From NCBI GenBank assembly GCA_021521415.1, contig JAIQDT010007314.1, positions 62,001 through 126,000 on the forward strand: a stretch of DNA of 64,000 nucleotides, read 5' to 3'. The notes under the pieces are model-generated. The model did no database searches and was not told the DNA's origin. It was given only the letters and a program-made list of their open reading frames with translations. Below, piece by piece: positions 35,570 through 48,443 of this stretch; positions within the stretch are counted from its first letter, which is position 1; the number at the start of each line of letters is the position of its first letter. The position numbers and the translations under genes were made by a program. The DNA is from Bidens hawaiensis (lineage: Eukaryota > Streptophyta > Magnoliopsida > Asterales > Asteraceae).

Positions 35570-36122
35570 ACATGAACTGAAATTTGAAATTGAAATTGGA
35601 ATTCTCAAACTTAATATAAGTAATGAAATCGAATTGAAAATATATTAAACTTAATATAAGTAATGAAATCGAATTGAAAATCATGCGATCATATACTACC
35701 ATGACTCTTTGTATTCCCAATTCAAACTACAAAAATAAATGAATAGTTACAAATAAAGTAAACGAATTGAAAATCGACTATTCATGCATCACCATGACCT
35801 TTCAAATTTTCAATTCTATATCATAATTGAAAATGAATATATAAATAAAATAAGATCGAATTGATACTCGACTATTCAAGTATCACCATAAAAATTTCGA
35901 ATTTTCAATTCTAAGCTATAATAATAAATAAATATTTAAACAAAGAAAACAAGTTGAAACTCGACTGTTCTCGTATTACGAACAAAAATCAAAATGCAAA
36001 AATCAAATCAAACCGAAAGCTGGGTATTTGTGTATCACCATGACTTGGCAGACTTTAAGTTAAATCACATTGCAAAACATTGAGGGTCGAAGTCACACGC
36101 CGCATGAACCACCATGACTTGT
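35570..36122. repeat. CACCATGACTT degenerate repeats, LARD copy 2
   Basis: ACCATGACT or a close variant occurs near 35697, 35789, 35884, 36035 and 36111, with AATTGAAAATCGACTATTCA and TTTTCAATTC blocks between, a period of about 92 bp in the regular part. Same repeat and same place relative to the primer site as in copy 1. Confidence 0.65.
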
Positions 36123-36672
36123 GTGACATCCTTAAGAGTGTAACCATATTCTTTTCACAAAGAGAACATGGTCACGTTTGAAAGCATTAAAGTTGTGATT
36201 CATATGGCGTTGAAGGTGGTATGCTTTGGCTTAATAGGTTTCACGCCCTTTCCAAACTCTGCAGGTAAGCAACCGGGTCCCATGTCTGATTGGGATTTAT
36301 GCGCATTGCCTATCCTTAGGTTTCAATAACCTTGGTGTCAAGAGTTCAGAAAACAAGAACGTCCCTCTTACAGTTTACTACATACCCGCCACGTAGAACC
36401 ATCTTTAAGAAGAAGAAATATCGGAAAACCGAAAAAAAATCGATTGTTGAACATACTTGAAAATCTTTGCTTTAGGCGTAAGCCTTGGACTTTATGTGTG
36501 TTCTTGTGTATATGAGGCATAAATGAATCGACAATAATAAAATAATAAGCATGTGCATTGAACAATCAAATAGGACCCACTTAATTTCTAATCATGCAAC
36601 CCTAAACAAATTAAAAAAATACGCTATAACCAACTAGAATACTACGTCTAATGTCCTATTTTATAGTCACGA

Positions 36673-36683
36673 CTTTGATACCA
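36673..36683 (-). other. Primer-binding site of LARD copy 2
   Basis: Minus strand TGGTATCAAAG, an initiator tRNA-Met-type site with one change, just inside the LTR that starts TGTAACACCTTGG at 36687. Confidence 0.65.
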
Positions 36684-37475
36684 ATTTGTAACACCTTGGC
36701 TAAAGCAGAAACAGCTGTGTGTGACGTACAAATTTCTCAAAACACATGTGGCACTATTATGTGACAATATTATCGTTAATTGATTTAATCTTCAAATACA
36801 CAAGTTCGAAAGTAAAGAAATACATTAAAAGTAAAAACAATGAAACAACTTGTCCATTTATTTAAGTATCCTAAGTTCTAATTTCTTCGCCATTTCATCC
36901 TCTAATAAGTGTACTTGTAACATACATATAAAATAAGGTAAACTAATTGAATAGTTGGTGAGCTCACACAAGTTTTGATATTAATACATGTAAGGCCCCG
37001 TCACCGGTAACCCTACTTTCGTGTTGGATTTACTCATAAACACAGTTCTAAATATCAGAGTTAATTAAAAACTTTACGCGGAATATAAAACTTTCATAAA
37101 ACATTACATATCAATTCATAATCATGTCTTAAAACATTCCTCTTGTCTTTCAAAATCAAAACATAACTTATAAAACATATCAGATCTTCAGATGCCAGGC
37201 TTTAGTCTTCTGCCATGTGTCCTCCACTCAAGCCAGCTGTCTCATCCTACTCACCTGCGTGCATACTAAAAGTCAGCTACGCTGAGTGAGTTCTAGTTAA
37301 TCATACAATACCATACAATACCTTATTACATACATACGTACTTAACCTCATAACTTTCTTTCATACACACATAAGTACTCATACCTTCATTCTTACTTAC
37401 ATACTTTCTTTCTTACTTACATACTTTCTTTACATTCATAATCATACGTTTTAAAGAGCCTTTCGCCCTATAACC

Positions 37476-37669
37476 TCACAGATATTATAAGGGTCTGGTC
37501 CCTAACATCACAGATATTATAAGGGTCTGGTCCCTAACATCACAGATATTATGAGGGTCTTGTTCCTATCCTCACAGATATTGTAAGGGTCTGGTCCCTA
37601 GCATCACAGATATTATAAGGGTCTGGTCCCTAACATCACAGATATTATAAGGGTCTGGTCCCTTGTTTG
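37476..37669. repeat. 32-bp tandem repeat in LTR (six units)
   Basis: Unit CACAGATATTATAAGGGTCT followed by GGTCCCTAACAT. The same array sits at 44770-44963 in the other LTR, and a diverged version (ATATTATAAGGGTCTGC) at 50150-50280 in the older solo LTR. Confidence 0.9.
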
Positions 37670-38167
37670 CGAATATTAGTAGGGTTCGATTCCCTCTTCG
37701 TTACCATACAACCATACATCATACCTCGAGTATTATTAGGGCTCGGTACCCTTTTCGTAACCATACAACCATACAACCGTCATTTCCTTCTTTTATTAAC
37801 TTTATTACGTTCATACACATAAACATACATATCATACTTACCATATTTATAACGTTACAACCTGACAGTACGTGCAATATCCGAAGATCGTTCACGTACC
37901 ATCAAGCAATCATTCATACATATCACATATATCACATATGGCATACACTTATCACTTAGGATAAATGTATTAACAACACATCAAGTATGCACACAGCCCC
38001 GAAAACATAACAAGGAATGGGGCTAGAAACTCACCTGGATCCTGTTACGCTCGCCGTTGATCGTAATTCCTTTCTTTAACTGGGCTCGGCTAACTGTATA
38101 ATATTTACACATATCAATTAACTACTACTACTCGTTTTGTATTTCTATCTATATATGACCCACAACG

Positions 38168-38262
38168 AACGGGGGTCCGGGGGCAGCGCCCCTGGCAGCG
38201 GGGTTCTAGGGGCGGCAGCCCCTAGCGGGGTCCAAGGGGCAGAGCCCCTGGCTGGGGTTAAG
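38168..38262. repeat. Cluster of GC-rich hairpins in LTR
   Basis: Three successive short palindromes: GGGGGCAGCGCCCC, TAGGGGCGGCAGCCCCTA and AGGGGCAGAGCCCCT, joined by GCGGGGT(T/C). Repeated at 45462-45556 and, diverged, at 50645-50705. It stands out against the AT-rich LTR. Confidence 0.85.
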
Positions 38263-38354
38263 CTGCCAGGTCAGCTTGGAAAAATTTTATTTTCGATAAC
38301 TGCCTTAACACATTTTCCATTAGGTTTTTAATTTATTTTCTAAACGAACTTCAC

Positions 38355-38690
38355 TTCAGGCGAAGTTAAACCTCGGGCGAACTTGGCTTCAGGCGAAGTT
38401 AAACCTTAGGCGAACTTGGCTTCAGGCGAAGTTAAACCTTAGGCGAACTTGGCTTCAGGCGAAGTTAAACCTTAGGCGAACTTGGCTTCAGGCGAAGATA
38501 AACCTTAGGCGAACTTGGCCGTAGGCGAAGTTATCCTTAGGCGAACTTGGCTTCAGGCGAAGTTAAACCTTAGGCGAACTTGGCTTCAGGCGAAGTTAAA
38601 CCTTAGGCGAAGTTACGCTTGAAGGCGAAGTTACGCTTGAAGGCGAAGTTCATCAGGCGAACTTAATCTTGCAGGCGAAGTTATCGCGCT
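38355..38690. repeat. 33-bp GGCGAAGTT/GGCGAACTT tandem array in LTR
   Basis: Unit GGCTTCAGGCGAAGTTAAAC followed by CTTAGGCGAACTT, about eight copies then shorter GGCGAAGTTACGCTTGAA units. Also at 45649-45980 in the other LTR. Confidence 0.9.
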
Positions 38691-39198
38691 GCAGATCTGT
38701 TTGCCCATAAATCCTTCGTTTCTTAGCCAAATAACTCGATTTTGGTACCCACGGAATCGTATGATCTGCGCCTACAAATCCCAACCATCAAACGGCCTAA
38801 AATCGACGTTTTAGGGGTCCGATTTGGGCAGTTTGGGTTTCGGGTCCGGTTAACCCATCCAATCCTAACCATTTTCAGTAATATTAGCTTTGGTGGATTT
38901 GTTCTTACCTTACCAACTCAGATCTATCAACAAAATCTCGGGTCTCGGCTTCGAATCTTGATCGGTTAGAATGTGTGTGTTTTGAGTGTGTGAAGAAAGA
39001 AGGTGGAAATGAAAGATTGGGTTTGGGATGGGATATTTATATCCCTCTAAGCCCACGGACCCGAGGCCCATTCTCATTTAACCCATCTTACGCAATCTAA
39101 GCCCAACTCCCTCCTTACTCGACATTAAATAATTAACAACGTGAAATCACTAAACATAACTTTCTTTATTTATAATTAAAATTTCAGGATGTTACAAG

Positions 39199-39217
39199 TC
39201 TTCCCCCCTTAAAGAGG
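39199..39217 (-). other. Polypurine tract of the Tekay element
   Basis: The minus strand reads CTTTAAGGGGGGAAGA next to the 3' LTR, the plus-strand DNA priming site. It lies between the ORF stop (39240) and the LTR. Confidence 0.7.
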
Positions 39218-39239
39218 TTTCGTCCCCGAAACCTAACTA

Positions 39240-42200
39240 TTACATAAACAAACTAGGGTAAAACTTGCGCATCTCATCCTCGACTTCCCAAGTAGCATCT
39301 GATCCCTTGCGGTGTTTCCATATCACTTTTACCAAGGGTATAATCTTGTGACGAAGCTGCTTCTCCTTGCGATCAACGATCTTTATCGGTTGCTCGATGT
39401 AGTTCAATTGTTCATCAACCTCAATGTCCATTAATGGCACGTGAGACGTGTCATCAGCTAGACACTTCCTCAGATGAGAAACATGGAAGGTTGAATGAAT
39501 TCCTTCTAACTCATCGGGTAAATCCAGCTTATAAGCTACTTCCCCCACACGATACAAAATTTTAAATGGTCCAATGTACCTCGGACTTAGCTTCCCTCTC
39601 TTTCTAAAACGGATAATTCCTTTCCAAGGCGAGACCTTAAGCATCACATAGTCGCCAACGTTAAACTCAATTGGTCGTCGCCGCTTATCTGCATAAGACT
39701 TTTGTCTGTCTTGAGCGGCTTTCATTCTTGCTTTGATCTGATCGAACTTTGAAGACGTTTCTTGAACCACTTCTAGGCTTCCCATTTCCTTTTGACCAAT
39801 CTCACCCCAACACACCGGGGTTCTACATCGTCGACCGTAAAGTATCTCAAACGGTGGCATACCAATGCTCGAATGGTAACTGTTGTTATAGGAGAACTCT
39901 GCCAGATGCAGATGATCATCCCAGCTTCCACCAAAATCTAAAACACAAGCACGTAGCATATCCTCAAGGGTTTGGATCGTTCTTTCGGACTGTCCATCGG
40001 TTTGAGGATGGTACGCCGTACTGATGTTCAACCTCGTCCCCATAGCTTCATGGAATTTCTTCCAGAATCTTGAAGTAAACCGTGTATCTCTATCAGACAC
40101 GATCGATAACGGTACTCCATGCTTGGTTACAATTTCTTTAATGAACAAGCTTGCTAACGTTTCTGACGAGATGGCCTCTCGTATGGGTAGAAAGTGAGCA
40201 CTCTTGGTCAAACGGTCCACAATCACCCAGATGGTATCATGATGCTTAGCTGTACGAGGTAGCTTAGTTATGAAATCCATAGTGATGTGTTCCCATTTCC
40301 ACTCAGGTATCTCTAGCGGTTGCATCTTCCCATAAGGCTTCTGATGTTCGGCTTTGACTTGTAAGCAAGTTAAGCACTTACCGACATAATCTACTACATC
40401 ATTCTTCATTCCAGGCCACCAGTAATCCCTTTTTAAGTCTTGGTACATCTTTGTAGCTCCAGGATGGATTGAGTACCTTGACTTATGAGCTTCATCTAAG
40501 ATTCGACTTCTAAGATCACCATGGCGTGGGATCCACATGCGGTCAAATCTAGTCTTAACTCCATGAGTGTTTTCCACTAACTCATTCTGCTGGCCGAACA
40601 CCCTTTCTTTCTTTACTAACCCATCATCTACTAACACCTCTGACTGCACCTTGATGATTTCTTCAAAAAGACTTGAGTTCACAATCAGCTGGTAAGACTT
40701 CACGGTTGCTAGGACTTCCTCATTTTTACGACTTAGCGCATCAGCGACCACGTTAGCTTTACCGGGGTAATACTTAATCTCACAGTCGTAATCCTTTATC
40801 AATTCTAACCATCTTCTCTGCCTCATGTTCAATTCTTTCTGCTCGAAAAAGTACTTTAAACTCTTATGATCTGTATAGATAGTACACTTAGTACCGTACA
40901 GATAATGCCTCCATATCTTAAGAGCATGCACTACGGCTGCTAACTCCAAATCATGCGTCGGATAAGTACTCTCATGGACCTTCAACTGTCTAGACGCGTA
41001 AGCTATCACTTTCCCTCGTTGCATCAACACGCAACCTAGCCCTTGATGCGAGGCATCAGCACACACAACGAAATCCTCGTCACCATCGGGTAGAGCAAGG
41101 ATTGGAGCTTGCGTGAGTCTTCTCTTTAATTCTTCAAAGGCTTCTTCTTGAAATTTTCCCCAACTGAATACTATCGACTTTCGGGTCATACCGGTCAGCG
41201 GTGCGGCTATCTTGGAGAAACCTTCGATGAATCTCCTGTAGTAGCCGGCTAACCCTAGGAAACTTCGTATATCAGTCGGATTCTGCGGAGTCTTCCAATT
41301 CGTTATCGCCTCAATCTTAGCTGGGTCCACGGTAATCCCTTCCGAATTAATCACGTGACCTAAAAATTGCACCTCTCTTAACCAGAACGCGCATTTCGAA
41401 AACTTGGCATACAACTTCTCTTTCTTCAGAACTTCCAATACTTCTCTCAAATGCTCCGCATGGTCAGACTCGCTCCTTGAATATATTAATATGTCATCAA
41501 TGAAAACGATAACTGACTTATCCAACATTGGTCGACACACCCTGTTCATCATGTCCATAAATGCTGCAGGAGCATTTGTTAGACCGAATGACATTACGAG
41601 GAACTCGTAGTGTCCATATCGCGTTCGGAACGCTGTCTTAGGGACGTCTGCCTCCTTTACCTTCAGTTGATGGTAGCCTGATCTGAGATCTATTCGTGAG
41701 AACCAACTCGAACCTTGCAGTTGGTCAAACAGATCGTCAATCCTAGGCAAGGGGTATCTATTCTTTACCGTAAGCTTATTCAACTCACGATAGTCTATGC
41801 ACATTCTCATACTTCCATCCTTTTTCTTCACCAACAAAACCGGTGCGCCCCACGGAGAAACACTCGGTCTGATAAAACCCTTGTCGAGGAGTTCTTGCAG
41901 TTGGGACATCAATTCCTTCATCTCGGACGGTGCTAGACGGTAAGGCGCTTTCGCGACGGGCTGGGCTCCTGGTACTAGATCTATCTGAAATTCTATCTCT
42001 CGCTCAGGTGGCAACCCCGGAAGATCCTCAGGGAATACTTCTGGGTAGTCGCGCACAATAGGAACATTCTTCATTTCTTTCGTCTCGGCCGTAGCGTTGA
42101 CAACATACGCCAGGTAGGCACCGCTCCCTCGCCTTAACAAACCCTCGGCTTTTATCATCGAAATGACATTAAGCCCATAACTCTCCTTATCACCATAAAC

Positions 42201-43880
42201 CGTCACCGCACTACCATCCAATGACTTTAACCTTATCATCTTACTTTTACATACTATCTGAGCCTCAAACTCAGACAACCAATCCATACCCAAGACTACA
42301 TCGAACCCTCCTAAGGCCATAACATACAAAGTAACAGGGAACTCATGTCCCTCTAACACTATCTTACAATTCTTAACCATTTTTGTTATTTTCACCGAAG
42401 TGTCACTTGCGGTTTCTACTACAAAAGTTTTAGACACTCGGCAGCCTTTCATTTTAGCTAGTTTACTAAACGTCGTAGCTACAAAACTTCTATTCGCACC
42501 AGAATCAAATAATACAGAAGCGGAAACATCGTTCACTAGAAACGTACCTGTGACGACATCCGGAATCTGCCTGGCTTGTTCCTGGGTCAGCATGTAGGCT
42601 CTAGTTCTGGGCCTAGCTTGATCGGCATCCTTCTTTCCACTACCTCCAGCTACACCTTCAGTGCATTCCCTTGACATATGGCCTGTCTTGCCACATTTGT
42701 AACATGCTGGCTTCGCACTGCACTCATTGGCATAATGCCCTACCTTCCCGCACTTATAACATGCATTCGACCCCATTCTGCATTCTCCACCATGAGCCTT
42801 TCCACATTTGAGACAAACATTAGAACTTTTACCCCACTTGCACTCACCACCATGCCTCTTTCCGCAGGTCTTACACGATCTCTTCTCCCACACTTTCTGT
42901 TTCTTATCCTTGGAGTTCCATAACTGAGTACCGGGTCGTTTAGCAGGAGTGACCCCTTTCTTCTCTTTCTCTTCGTCCCTTTCCACCGTATCATCCGCGG
43001 CCAAGTCAGCATAGACCATTTCCGCGAGTCCAACAGCCGAATCAAAAGTAGCAGGTTGAATCGCCCTGACTAACATGCGGACCTTTTGTGGCAACCCCCT
43101 CACATAACATTTGATTCTCTTGACCTCAGTGTCAACCATGTCAGGCACCAACCTAGATAGTCGGTTGAACTCCGTGGTATACTCACGATGCGTCATCATA
43201 CCGGCTTTTAAATTCTGGAACTTCATCTCCGTTCTTTCAACCTCGGCATCTGCACAGAACTTCTTCATTACCAACTCTTTCAAATCTTCCCACCTCATCG
43301 CTCTGATCTCATCCTTAGTCTTTCTCTGCTCCACACTTTCCCACCAATACATAGCTTCCTCCTCAAATGACTGTGTAGCATAACCCACAGCTTGGTCGGG
43401 ATGGCATTCGCTAATGCGGATAATCTTGTCCATAGCGGTTACCCATTGAAGAGTAGCGATTGCGTCTCCGAAACCAGTCAGCTTAGGCGGGTCGCAACCT
43501 TTGAAGGACTTGTAGTTGCAACAGCCTCGGCCCCTCCTTCTGTCATCGACTTTCGCAGACCTTTCCTCTCTTGATTCACCCTTCTCCCCCTCATCATCAT
43601 TCCTACTATGACCACCTGCCCCGTCCACAGTTCTTTCACGGCTTCCAGCAGGGCCTCCCGGAGTAATATTCTTTACAGCAGCGGCTACAGCTTGGACGAT
43701 AGCTGCTTGAATGGCGGGATCCAGTTGAACCCCTTCGTTGTTGATCGGACCTCCTCCAGCTGCACTACCCTCCTCCCTGGTGTTGGAAGCTGTCTCAACC
43801 GAAGGTTGCTGGATACGACGAGGCCTGCCGCGTTGTCCAGCACGACCTCCAGCTCCAGCAATGTTACCAACTCCAGCCAT
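39240..43880 (-). CDS. Tekay gag-pol polyprotein, complete, 1546 aa
   Basis: One open frame encoding all proteins for retrotransposition. Order: basic/glycine-rich N-terminus; gag core about 125-300 ([20 protein letters not shown]); four zinc-knuckle-like CxxC motifs at about 335-407; protease with D-S-G near 458; RT about 640-820 ([13 protein letters not shown], active site FIDDILIYS near 790); RNase H about 930-1060 ([20 protein letters not shown]); integrase zinc domain about 1130-1175 ([19 protein letters not shown]); DDE core with D near 1200 (MDFITKLP), D near 1260 (VSDRDTRF) and E near 1297 ([10 protein letters not shown]). The C-terminal chromodomain-like end ([17 protein letters not shown]) is typical of Tekay/Del and thought to steer insertion to heterochromatin. 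Catalytic residues all present. The start Met at 43880 is preceded by about 400 bp of leader. Short ORFs on the other strand are shadows. Confidence 0.97.
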   Translation of the reverse strand: MAGVGNIAGAGGRAGQRGRPRRIQQPSVETASNTREEGSAAGGGPINNEGVQLDPAIQAAIVQAVAAAVKNITPGGPAGSRERTVDGAGGHSRNDDEGEKGESREERSAKVDDRRRGRGCCNYKSFKGCDPPKLTGFGDAIATLQWVTAMDKIIRISECHPDQAVGYATQSFEEEAMYWWESVEQRKTKDEIRAMRWEDLKELVMKKFCADAEVERTEMKFQNLKAGMMTHREYTTEFNRLSRLVPDMVDTEVKRIKCYVRGLPQKVRMLVRAIQPATFDSAVGLAEMVYADLAADDTVERDEEKEKKGVTPAKRPGTQLWNSKDKKQKVWEKRSCKTCGKRHGGECKWGKSSNVCLKCGKAHGGECRMGSNACYKCGKVGHYANECSAKPACYKCGKTGHMSRECTEGVAGGSGKKDADQARPRTRAYMLTQEQARQIPDVVTGTFLVNDVSASVLFDSGANRSFVATTFSKLAKMKGCRVSKTFVVETASDTSVKITKMVKNCKIVLEGHEFPVTLYVMALGGFDVVLGMDWLSEFEAQIVCKSKMIRLKSLDGSAVTVYGDKESYGLNVISMIKAEGLLRRGSGAYLAYVVNATAETKEMKNVPIVRDYPEVFPEDLPGLPPEREIEFQIDLVPGAQPVAKAPYRLAPSEMKELMSQLQELLDKGFIRPSVSPWGAPVLLVKKKDGSMRMCIDYRELNKLTVKNRYPLPRIDDLFDQLQGSSWFSRIDLRSGYHQLKVKEADVPKTAFRTRYGHYEFLVMSFGLTNAPAAFMDMMNRVCRPMLDKSVIVFIDDILIYSRSESDHAEHLREVLEVLKKEKLYAKFSKCAFWLREVQFLGHVINSEGITVDPAKIEAITNWKTPQNPTDIRSFLGLAGYYRRFIEGFSKIAAPLTGMTRKSIVFSWGKFQEEAFEELKRRLTQAPILALPDGDEDFVVCADASHQGLGCVLMQRGKVIAYASRQLKVHESTYPTHDLELAAVVHALKIWRHYLYGTKCTIYTDHKSLKYFFEQKELNMRQRRWLELIKDYDCEIKYYPGKANVVADALSRKNEEVLATVKSYQLIVNSSLFEEIIKVQSEVLVDDGLVKKERVFGQQNELVENTHGVKTRFDRMWIPRHGDLRSRILDEAHKSRYSIHPGATKMYQDLKRDYWWPGMKNDVVDYVGKCLTCLQVKAEHQKPYGKMQPLEIPEWKWEHITMDFITKLPRTAKHHDTIWVIVDRLTKSAHFLPIREAISSETLASLFIKEIVTKHGVPLSIVSDRDTRFTSRFWKKFHEAMGTRLNISTAYHPQTDGQSERTIQTLEDMLRACVLDFGGSWDDHLHLAEFSYNNSYHSSIGMPPFEILYGRRCRTPVCWGEIGQKEMGSLEVVQETSSKFDQIKARMKAAQDRQKSYADKRRRPIEFNVGDYVMLKVSPWKGIIRFRKRGKLSPRYIGPFKILYRVGEVAYKLDLPDELEGIHSTFHVSHLRKCLADDTSHVPLMDIEVDEQLNYIEQPIKIVDRKEKQLRHKIIPLVKVIWKHRKGSDATWEVEDEMRKFYPSLFM

Positions 43881-44267
43881 CGTATTCTAAAAGGGAAAAC
43901 ACAAACATCGTCACTCAAGGAACCGTTTAGTACAAGGATGGTAAGGCTAACAGGTAATAACAGTGGCCAGTTGTGATTAGCTGATCACGTTACTTTCCGT
44001 GTCCTATATACTTCCTTTTATGAGTCTATTTGTGCTGGTTCTACTTAAGCAGTTAGTCAATTCAAACAATCAATTATTCCTATCCGTACCATTCTCATAT
44101 CTTTTCTTTCTCATTAACATATATCATTTAATCATACCTTTCACCTTTACTGATCTTGCTTGAGCGACACATGGCATTCTTGAACTGGCATCTTCTTTCT
44201 TTTCTTACTTAAATCCCATTCTCTGTTCAAGTCTAAGCATGTAGGATGCTTAAATCTCTCGAACTTT

Positions 44268-44279
44268 GCTCTGATACCA
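44268..44279 (-). other. Primer-binding site of the Tekay element
   Basis: Minus strand TGGTATCAGAGC, an exact complement of the initiator tRNA-Met 3' end, three bases from the 5' LTR (44283). Confidence 0.9.
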
Positions 44280-44282
44280 ACT

Positions 44283-46490
44283 TGTAAGGCCCCGTCACCG
44301 GTAACCCTACTTTCGTGTTGGATTTACTCATAAACACAGTTCTAAATATCAGAGTTAATTAAAAACTTTACGCGGAATATAAAACTTTCATAAAACATTA
44401 CATATCAATTCATAATCATGTCTTAAAACATTCCTCTTGTCTTTCAAAATCAAAACATAACTTATAAAACATATCAGATCTTCAGATGCCAGGCTTTAGT
44501 CTTCTGCCATGTGTCCTCCACTCAAGCCAGCTGTCTCATCCTACTCACCTGCGTGCATACTAAAAGTCAGCTACGCTGAGTGAGTTCTAGTTAATCATAC
44601 AATACCATACAATACCTTATTACATACATACGTACTTAACCTCATAACTTTCTTTCATACACACATAAGTACTCATACCTTCATTCTTACTTACATACTT
44701 TCTTTCTTACTTACATACTTTCTTTACATTCATAATCATACGTTTTAAAGAGCCTTTCGCCCTATAACCTCACAGATATTATAAGGGTCTGGTCCCTAAC
44801 ATCACAGATATTATAAGGGTCTGGTCCCTAACATCACAGATATTATGAGGGTCTGGTCCCTATCCTCACAGATATTGTAAGGGTCTGGTCCCTAACATCA
44901 CAGATATTATAAGGGTCTGGTCCCTAACATCACAGATATTATAAGGGTCTGGTCCCTTGTTTGCGAATATTAGTAGGGTTCGATTCCCTCTTCGTTACCA
45001 TACAACCATACATCATACCTCGAGTATTATTAGGGCTCGGTACCCTTTTCGTAACCATACAACCATACAACCGTCATTTCCTTCTTTTATTAACTTTATT
45101 ACGTTCATACACATAAACATACATATCATACTTACCATATTTATAACGTTACAACCTGACAGTACGTGCAATATCCGAAGATCGTTCACGTACCATCAAG
45201 CAATCATTCATACATATCACATATATCACATATGGCATACACTTATCACTTAGGATAAATGTATTAACAACACATCAAGTATGCACACAGCCCCGAAAAC
45301 ATAACAAGGAATGGGGCTAGAAACTCACCTGGATCCTGTTACGCTCGCCGTTGATCGTAATTCCTTTCTTTAACTGGGCTCGGCTAACTGTATAATATTT
45401 ACACATATCAATTAACTACTACTACTCGTTTTGTATTTCTATCTATATATGACCCACAACGAACGGGGGTCCGGGGGCAGCGCCCCTGGCAGCGGGGTTC
45501 TAGGGGCGGCAGCCCCTAGCGGGGTCCAAGGGGCAGAGCCCCTGGCTGGGGTTAAGCTGCCAGGTCAGCTTGGAAAAATTTTATTTTTGATAACTGCCTT
45601 AACACATTTTCCATTAGGTTTTTAATTTATTTTCTAAACGAACTTCACTTCAGGCGAAGTTAAACCTCGGGCGAACTTGGCTTCAGGCGAAGTTAAACCT
45701 TAGGCGAACTTGGCTTCAGGCGAAGTTAAACCTTAGGCGAACTTGGCTTCAGGCGAAGTTAAACCTTAGGCGAACTTGGCTTCAGGCGAAGTTAAACCTT
45801 AGGCGAACTTGGCCGTAGGCGAAGTTATCCTTAGGCGAACTTGGCTTCAGGCGAAGTTAAACCTTAGGCGAACTTGGCTTCAGGCGAAGTTAAACCTTAG
45901 GCGAAGTTACGCTTGAAGGCGAAGTTACGCTTGAAGGCGAAGTTCATCAGGCGAACTTAATCTTGCAGGCGAAGTTATCGCGCTGCAGATCTGTTTGCCC
46001 ATAAATCCTTCGTTTCTTAGCCAAATAACTCGATTTTGGTACCCACGGAATCGTATGATCGGCGCCTACAAATCCCAACCATCAAACGGCCTAAAATCGA
46101 CGTTTTAGGGGTCCGATTTGGGCAGTTTGGGTTTCGGGTCCGGTTAACCCATCCAATCCTAACCATTTTCAGTAATATTAGCTTTGGTGGATTTGTTCTT
46201 ACCTTACCAACTCAGATCTATCAACAAAATCTCGGGTCTCGGCTTCGAATCTTGATCGGTTAGAATGTGTGTGTTTTGAGTGTGTGAAGAAAGAAGGTGG
46301 AAATGAAAGATTGGGTTTGGGATGGGATATTTATATCCCTCTAAGCCCACGGACCCGAGGCCCATTCTCATTTAACCCATCTTACGCAATCTAAGCCCAA
46401 CTCCCTCCTTACTCGACATTAAATAATTAACAACGTGAAATCACTAAACATAACTTTCTTTATTTATAATTAAAATTTCAGGATGTTACA
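44283..46490 (-). mobile_element. Tekay right (5') LTR
   Basis: 2208 bp, the same length as the left copy. Differences seen include two in the third 32-bp repeat unit, one in the following unit, C/T at 38300 against 45588, A/T in the GGCGAAG(A/T)TAAACC array, and T/G in the GATC(T/G)GCGCC segment. The promoter drives the minus strand; I did not identify a confident TATA box. Confidence 0.95.
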
Positions 46491-48383
46491 ATACATAAAA
46501 ACCATACAATTCAATGAACAAGTGAAATCGAGCAAGTAAAGTCCATTCCAGTTGGTAATAACCAATGTACTCGAATAATCGCGCAAGTAAGTTCCTTTTC
46601 AGTTGGTAACAACCAACGTACTCGGATAATGAGACCCTTTTCTACTCATAACAACATGGTCCTAAATGAAAAGGGGGGTGCATGATCATACTTATTGAGG
46701 AAATCATGAGGAAGTAACGTTTGAGCAAGTAAGCAAGTAAAAACACAAGTCCATGATAATGAATTGTACTTTGAATATACGAAACAGAGTAAAACTAAGT
46801 ATTTTGTTAGGATATGTATGCTACCCAAAAGTGAAGGCGTAAAAAGGTGTTTGAGAAACTCACCTTTGATATTGAAGACAACTTGAAATAATAACCGAAA
46901 GCGAGTTAACAAACCGAAGCGATTGAATCTCACAAACTTTATATAATAATGAAGATACCAAATCAAGGACTAGCTACCAGATTAAAAAGTTAATTAACTT
47001 GGTTTTAGATATATTGCACTATTGTTTTATGGCATTTGATATCATAATATTATTTTAAGCTTTAACAGAATTTTAACGATTTATTATTATTTGAATATTA
47101 TTTAACTATTAATTTAACACGAGATTGAGGGTTATAATGTTCGTGGAATATTGATTTTAACGGAAATTAAATGAAAATAAAATTCGATTTAGGAGAAAAG
47201 TGATAAATATGATTTATAAATAATATTATTAAACTTAAATTAAATCTATTAAATTTATAAAGACTTTTAATATATTTATTGATTTAAAAACAACAAAAGA
47301 AAAAGGATTTTAAAATAGATACTAAGAAAACGGCCTGACTCGAATATGAACTTCGGTCCCGGGTTTGAACTTGGGTCCTACCGGCTACACACAAGTGAGT
47401 TAATCACTGGACCATAATGATATTTGATTATTATATGAAAACAGTTATTTATATACAATATGTTAAAATTCATCATTTTCCTCAAAAACCCTAGAAATTC
47501 AAAACTGTTACTATGATCCTTGTTAGTTAAAATTGAGTTAGGGGTTTCGTTAGACTTATCAACGTGATTGAAAATCATATATTACTTACCTGGAAAGGTA
47601 AAGGTTTAATGGTGACGGAGCTCGCGCGGATTTTGGACTTATGACGGATGATTACAGGATTTAGAGAGTTTGTTTGGTTAATTCGTTGATAGGGACGAGT
47701 TTAGATGGTGTTAAGGGTCCTATTTATATTATCATTTGGAGCGTATAGATGTTAATGCTCATTATTGAATTTTTGATTATTATTCGGCGGTTACTCGGAT
47801 TAATTTACGCATTATATGATGTTATAACAAGTCATGGATGTTTAATATGATTTCCCGTTATAGTCTAACGAGTTACGAGCTTTTAAACGAGTCAAAACGC
47901 ACATGTTAAGAGGTTTAAACGATCACCGAAATATGTTGGGACGCCGCCGGTAGCGGCTTCCGGAAAACGCGGGGAAGGGGGCGGATGGGTTGGTTCTTTT
48001 ATTACACATTAGGCCCCTCAAGTTCCCAATTGTTTTAATTTCAGAATTTAAAATATAATTACATTAACAACCCTTGAACTTTGAAATGTTTAATAAATGG
48101 AATACAAGTTAGTATGTTTTGGATTATTTTCATATTATACCCGACTAGTTTGTGAATCGATTAAATAATGACACTAAATCTCGGAGTTTCATGATTTGAA
48201 CAAAATGAATAGGAAACGAATGAAAGATTCTTAAATAATTGGGAATAACATATAAATAGTGAAAGAATAACAAGAATTCATCGAAACCACAAACGGGTCG
48301 GTTTACCGAATACAAATTCAAATAAAAACGATGAATGCCATGTAAGGTAACTGAAATGAAAAATGAGATTAATTATTGTCATC

Positions 48384-48443
<60 letters not shown>

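Larger units (their letters stand above)
33095..36686 (-). mobile_element. LARD copy 2 non-coding interior
   Basis: Shares non-coding blocks with copy 1 in the same order: 33270-33470 (ATATATAGGATGTAC), 34350-34450 (TTGCGATGCTTGT), 34900-35020 and the CACCATGACTT array at 35570-36120. There is no retrotransposon protein motif in six frames. It is shorter than copy 1 (3.6 against 4.3 kb). Confidence 0.7.
36989..39196 (-). mobile_element. Tekay left (3') LTR
   Basis: 2208 bp. Contains six 32-bp repeats (37476-37669), the GC-rich hairpin cluster (38168-38260) and the 33-bp GGCGAAGTT array (38355-38690). ORFs of 98, 64 and 75 codons appear identically placed in both LTRs and are not genes. Confidence 0.95.
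36989..46490 (-). mobile_element. Intact Tekay-lineage Ty3/gypsy chromovirus
   Basis: 9502 bp, flanked by ATACA at 36984-36988 and 46491-46495. Two 2208-bp LTRs (TGTAAGGCCCCG ... GGATGTTACA), a primer site, polypurine tract and one uninterrupted 1546-codon ORF. By eye the LTRs differ at about six positions (roughly 0.3%), so the insertion is recent. Complete and apparently autonomous. Confidence 0.95.

Noticed and set aside
37476..37669. Regular 32-bp repeats resembling a CRISPR array
   Set aside because: Units are contiguous with no spacers, lie in an LTR and are duplicated in the partner LTR; the genome is a plant.
37663..37959. 98-codon ORF repeated exactly at 44957-45253
   Set aside because: It lies in the LTRs, so duplication is by LTR identity; low-complexity H/I/T composition and no recognisable domain.
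39749..43976. Several 60-122-codon ORFs on the + strand
   Set aside because: Shadows of the intact Tekay polyprotein on the opposite strand.
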